From positions 1 through 50,934 of the forward strand of contig NZ_MKTH01000001.1 of the NCBI RefSeq assembly GCF_001898175.1: 50,934 nucleotides of DNA, read 5' to 3'. Position numbers and translations under genes: made by a program. Positions 48,399 through 50,934 of this stretch are shown piece by piece. Under the pieces are notes generated by a model. It did not search any database and was not told the origin of the DNA. It saw nothing but the letters and a program-made list of their open reading frames with translations. The first letter of the stretch is position 1; each line of letters begins with the position of its first letter. This stretch comes from Cellulomonas sp. 73-92 (GTDB lineage: Bacteria; Actinomycetota; Actinomycetes; Actinomycetales; Cellulomonadaceae).

Positions 48399-50750
48399 TC
48401 AGCGCAACGGCTGGAACCTCAGGGCGCGGTAGCCGGGCATCCGCCGTTGCAGGGAGGCCGCGAGGACAGGTACCGCTGCGTCGTGGTAGTCGTGGACCTC
48501 GGCGACGTCCTTGCCAGGGAAGGACCTGACGATCCGGCCCGCGCACTGGACGAGCAGGCCGGCGAAGGAGATCGGGGCGGCGAGGAAGAGGGCGTCGAGT
48601 GCGGGGGCGTCGAAGCCCTCGCCGATGAACGGCGTCGTGCCGATGACGAGGATGCCGGCGCCGGCATCGGCGGCCGCGAGGGTCGCGACCGCGGCGCGCC
48701 GGTCGGTGGTGGACATGCCACCGTGCATCACGATCGGTTGGAACCCGCGGGCGGTCAGTCGCGCCGCCAGCGCCTGCAGGTGGGAGACGCGACGGGTCAG
48801 GACGAGGCAGTTGCGACCGCGGCCGAGTGCGGCCGTGATGTCGTCGACGATCTGGGTGTTGCGAACCTCGTCGGCGACAAGTGCGCGGTGGATGGCGGCG
48901 AGGGCGCCCGGCGAGGACGGGTCCACGGAGTTGTGGGTGAAGACGGTGTCGTGCACGTGCAGCACGCGGCGTGGTCCTCCGTGTGCCGACCAGGCCGCGT
49001 CCAGCGTGCCCGGCGCGGCGTCCGTCACGGTGTGGCGGATCGGGCCGAGGTGCCAGTTGACGAGGTCGCCGAGCCCGTCGCGCCGTGTGGGCGTGGCGGT
49101 CAGGCCGAGCCAGAACTGCGCGGCGATCTTCTTCACCGAGTGGTCATACGCGGCCGCGGCAAGGTGATGACACTCGTCGACGACGACCTGGCCGTACGGG
49201 GCGGTCAGCTCGGCCACATCGTCGCGGCGGGCCAGCGACGGCATCATCGCGATGTCGACGACGCCCGTGAGCTTGCGACGGCCGGCACCGACTTGGCCTG
49301 GGGGAACCCCGAGGAACTCCTCGATCCGGCTGCGCCACTGCTCGGCGAGTGCCTTGCGGTCGACGAGCACCAGCGTGGACGTGGCCCGTTCGGCGATCAG
49401 GGCGCAGGCGATCACGGTCTTGCCCGATCCGGGAGGGGCGACGAGGACGCCGTCGTCGTGCGCGAGGAGGGCGTCCACAGCGGCGCCCTGGCTGGAGGTG
49501 AGGTCGGCCGTGAACGTCACGTCGATCTCCTGCCCCGTGTTCCGAAGGTCGGTGACGACGAGCCTGGAGCCCGCGTTGTCCACGATGTCGGCCACGGAGT
49601 GGCGCAAGGCTCGCGGTAGGACGAGTCGGTCGTCGAGGGTGACGTCGTAGCCGCGGATGAACCGTGGTGTGTCCCAAGTGGACTTCCGCAGCCGCTCGCG
49701 CTCGTAGAACAGCGGGTTGGGCATCGACGCCGCGTGCTTGAAGGTCGACAGCGCGGCCGGTGTCAGCTCGGAGGACTCCAGCGTCAGGCCCGCGCCAAGC
49801 TCGGCGTGCACGACCGGTGGGAGATGAGGCCGGACCTTGGTCGAGCTCGAGCGGCTCAGCTGGCTGACGTCCTGGCCGACGAACGTGCGGCCCGCCGCGC
49901 GTGCGACTCGCGAGGCGTCGCGTGGGCTGAGGCGATCGAGCGTCGACAGGTAGTTCCACTGGTCGTCGTACGGCTCGAGCGTGGCGAGATCGAGGAACAG
50001 GGTGAGCCCGTCCTTACGGCGCTGCCCTTGGAGTGGCGCAGCGATGAGGTTGCCGAACCCGCCGTCGGGCAGCACGTCCTGGTTCGGGAACAGCCGGTCG
50101 TACGAGCGCAGGTCCATCGAGCCGCGCAGCACTATCGCCTCGTGTACCAGCACGGTGCCGACCGCCCGTGCGGTGCTGGCCGCGGTGTCCTCGGCGAAGA
50201 AGGTCCACACGTGCGCGCCGCGGCCTGATTGCGAGATCTCCAGCGCGGACGGCACGCCGTGGGCGCGCGCCGCCTTGGTGTACGCGAGGGCGTCGAGCAT
50301 CGCGGCGGGTCCGTCGAAGTCGGCGGCGAGGAACCGGCACGAGTTGTCAGGCAGCAGCGGGTAGAGACCCGCGAACACGTCGCCGACGAGGTGGGCGCCG
50401 ATCACCTCCTTGCGCAGCGGCAGGTAGCGGACCGCTCGTCGGTCCATGCCCTGACGCCAGCCGCCTGCGACGGCCGGTGACCAGCCGGCGCGGCCGGTTC
50501 GGGCGTTCTCCCATCGCAGCGCATAGACGTCCGTGCGGGCGCGGAACAAGTCTGTGAAGAGTGCGAGCTTGTCGGCGACGGGCGACGCCATCGTGACCAG
50601 GCCGACTGCCGCCGATGCGGCAGTCGGCTGCTCGGGTGCCGGTGTCGTCTCGTGGTCTTGAAGCTCGAGCAACCGTGAGAGCCGCTGGTTCTCCTCGCGA
50701 AGGCGCTCGAGCTCGCGCCGGAGCTGCAGGACCTCGTCACCGTAGGTCAT
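48399..50750 (-). CDS. Primase-helicase resembling TOTE conflict-system proteins
   Basis: 783 residues from ATG 50750 (50765 possible). A short coiled coil (EVLQLRRELERLREENQRLS) leads to a primase-like domain (about 60-330) with CRFLAADFDGPAAMLDALAY and ISQSGRGAHVWTFFAEDT, the acidic and His motifs of archaeo-eukaryotic primases. The helicase half has Walker A VAPPGSGKTV, DEAH-type VVVDECHHL, TATPTRRDG and the C-terminal QCAGRIVRSF. This architecture is known from TOTE conflict systems and related mobile elements. It is next to IS scars, and no nuclease or typical partner follows on the left. Confidence 0.85.
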   Translation of the reverse strand: MTYGDEVLQLRRELERLREENQRLSRLLELQDHETTPAPEQPTAASAAVGLVTMASPVADKLALFTDLFRARTDVYALRWENARTGRAGWSPAVAGGWRQGMDRRAVRYLPLRKEVIGAHLVGDVFAGLYPLLPDNSCRFLAADFDGPAAMLDALAYTKAARAHGVPSALEISQSGRGAHVWTFFAEDTAASTARAVGTVLVHEAIVLRGSMDLRSYDRLFPNQDVLPDGGFGNLIAAPLQGQRRKDGLTLFLDLATLEPYDDQWNYLSTLDRLSPRDASRVARAAGRTFVGQDVSQLSRSSSTKVRPHLPPVVHAELGAGLTLESSELTPAALSTFKHAASMPNPLFYERERLRKSTWDTPRFIRGYDVTLDDRLVLPRALRHSVADIVDNAGSRLVVTDLRNTGQEIDVTFTADLTSSQGAAVDALLAHDDGVLVAPPGSGKTVIACALIAERATSTLVLVDRKALAEQWRSRIEEFLGVPPGQVGAGRRKLTGVVDIAMMPSLARRDDVAELTAPYGQVVVDECHHLAAAAYDHSVKKIAAQFWLGLTATPTRRDGLGDLVNWHLGPIRHTVTDAAPGTLDAAWSAHGGPRRVLHVHDTVFTHNSVDPSSPGALAAIHRALVADEVRNTQIVDDITAALGRGRNCLVLTRRVSHLQALAARLTARGFQPIVMHGGMSTTDRRAAVATLAAADAGAGILVIGTTPFIGEGFDAPALDALFLAAPISFAGLLVQCAGRIVRSFPGKDVAEVHDYHDAAVPVLAASLQRRMPGYRALRFQPLR

Positions 50751-50934
50751 GGGCACGCTGCGCATCGTCGCACGCGGGCGGGAAGGTGAACCGCCCGGCG
50801 CAGGCACTGGTCATCACGACCGGTCGCCCCCCGGTTCATGCCCGTTGGGCGGGGCTGGGTGGCGGCCCACTGCTGGGAGCGAATCGTCGGCCTGATGGCC
50901 TGCCCGGGTGTCTGCTGGCGCCACGGCGGGAGGT
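50751..50934. other. Right edge, no gene recognised
   Basis: About 180 bases upstream of the primase-helicase; holds its presumed promoter but no clear -10 or -35, and no other gene. Confidence 0.4.

Overview
The window is high-GC DNA from an actinobacterium. Evidence: many GTG starts, several start codons with no leader just after a -10-like box, overlapping stop/start codons, CsoR, CmtR and PspA family proteins, and a mostly actinobacterial gene set. Gene types suggest Micrococcales (for example a Cellulomonas relative), but this is an impression, not a computed placement. It reads as a copper and heavy-metal resistance region built from repeated, partly decayed modules. No rRNA, tRNA, CRISPR array or phage module was seen.

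Layout. 0.6-2.8 kb: a LuxR-type regulator, a decayed CDF efflux gene, and a CmtR-type repressor overlapping an intact CDF transporter. 2.8-6.4 kb: a sulfur-relay module (MFS transporter, cysteine desulfurase, DsrE protein) divergent from an ArsR-rhodanese fusion. 6.5-9.3 kb: an envelope thiol operon (Lgt, redoxin, CcdA, glutaredoxin-like) divergent from an OmpR/kinase pair (9.4-11.2 kb). 11.3-18.6 kb: small His-rich membrane proteins, a lone HMA protein, a cupredoxin/P1B-ATPase/YHS fusion, CsoR, an Lgt-like fusion and a YHS protein. 18.6-22.9 kb: a decayed ATPase, a DUF3105 protein, a D,D-carboxypeptidase and decayed two-component fragments. 23.0-28.5 kb: the core copper operon copZ, a small membrane protein, copA, csoR and a second ATPase with a CPD motif. 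28.6-31.7 kb: a TPM-type protein without its TPM domain, PspA, DUF302 and a CsoR relative lacking copper ligands. 32.1-36.3 kb: a second copy of the small membrane cassette leading into EamA and M23 peptidase genes. 36.3-38.9 kb: a cystine-type ABC importer preceded by a short reading frame ending in cysteine pairs. 39.0-46.4 kb: a small membrane protein, an NRAMP relative, a second OmpR regulator convergent with its kinase, SHOCT proteins, a cupredoxin and a DoxX-like protein. 46.4-48.4 kb: IS scars and a second, inverted, truncated sulfur-relay module. 48.4-50.8 kb: a primase/helicase resembling TOTE conflict-system proteins.

Regulation ties the region together. About ten sites share the pattern CTTCATC-N4-CTTCATC (11-base period, allowing variants), nearly all upstream of small membrane protein, thiol, copper or cell-wall genes. 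Three ATACCCC/GGGGTAT palindromes, typical of CsoR operators, precede the fusion ATPase, the YHS gene and copZ. The copZ promoter carries both types. The simplest reading is one or two copper-responsive OmpR regulators coordinating an envelope regulon, with CsoR controlling the cytoplasmic copper-export core.
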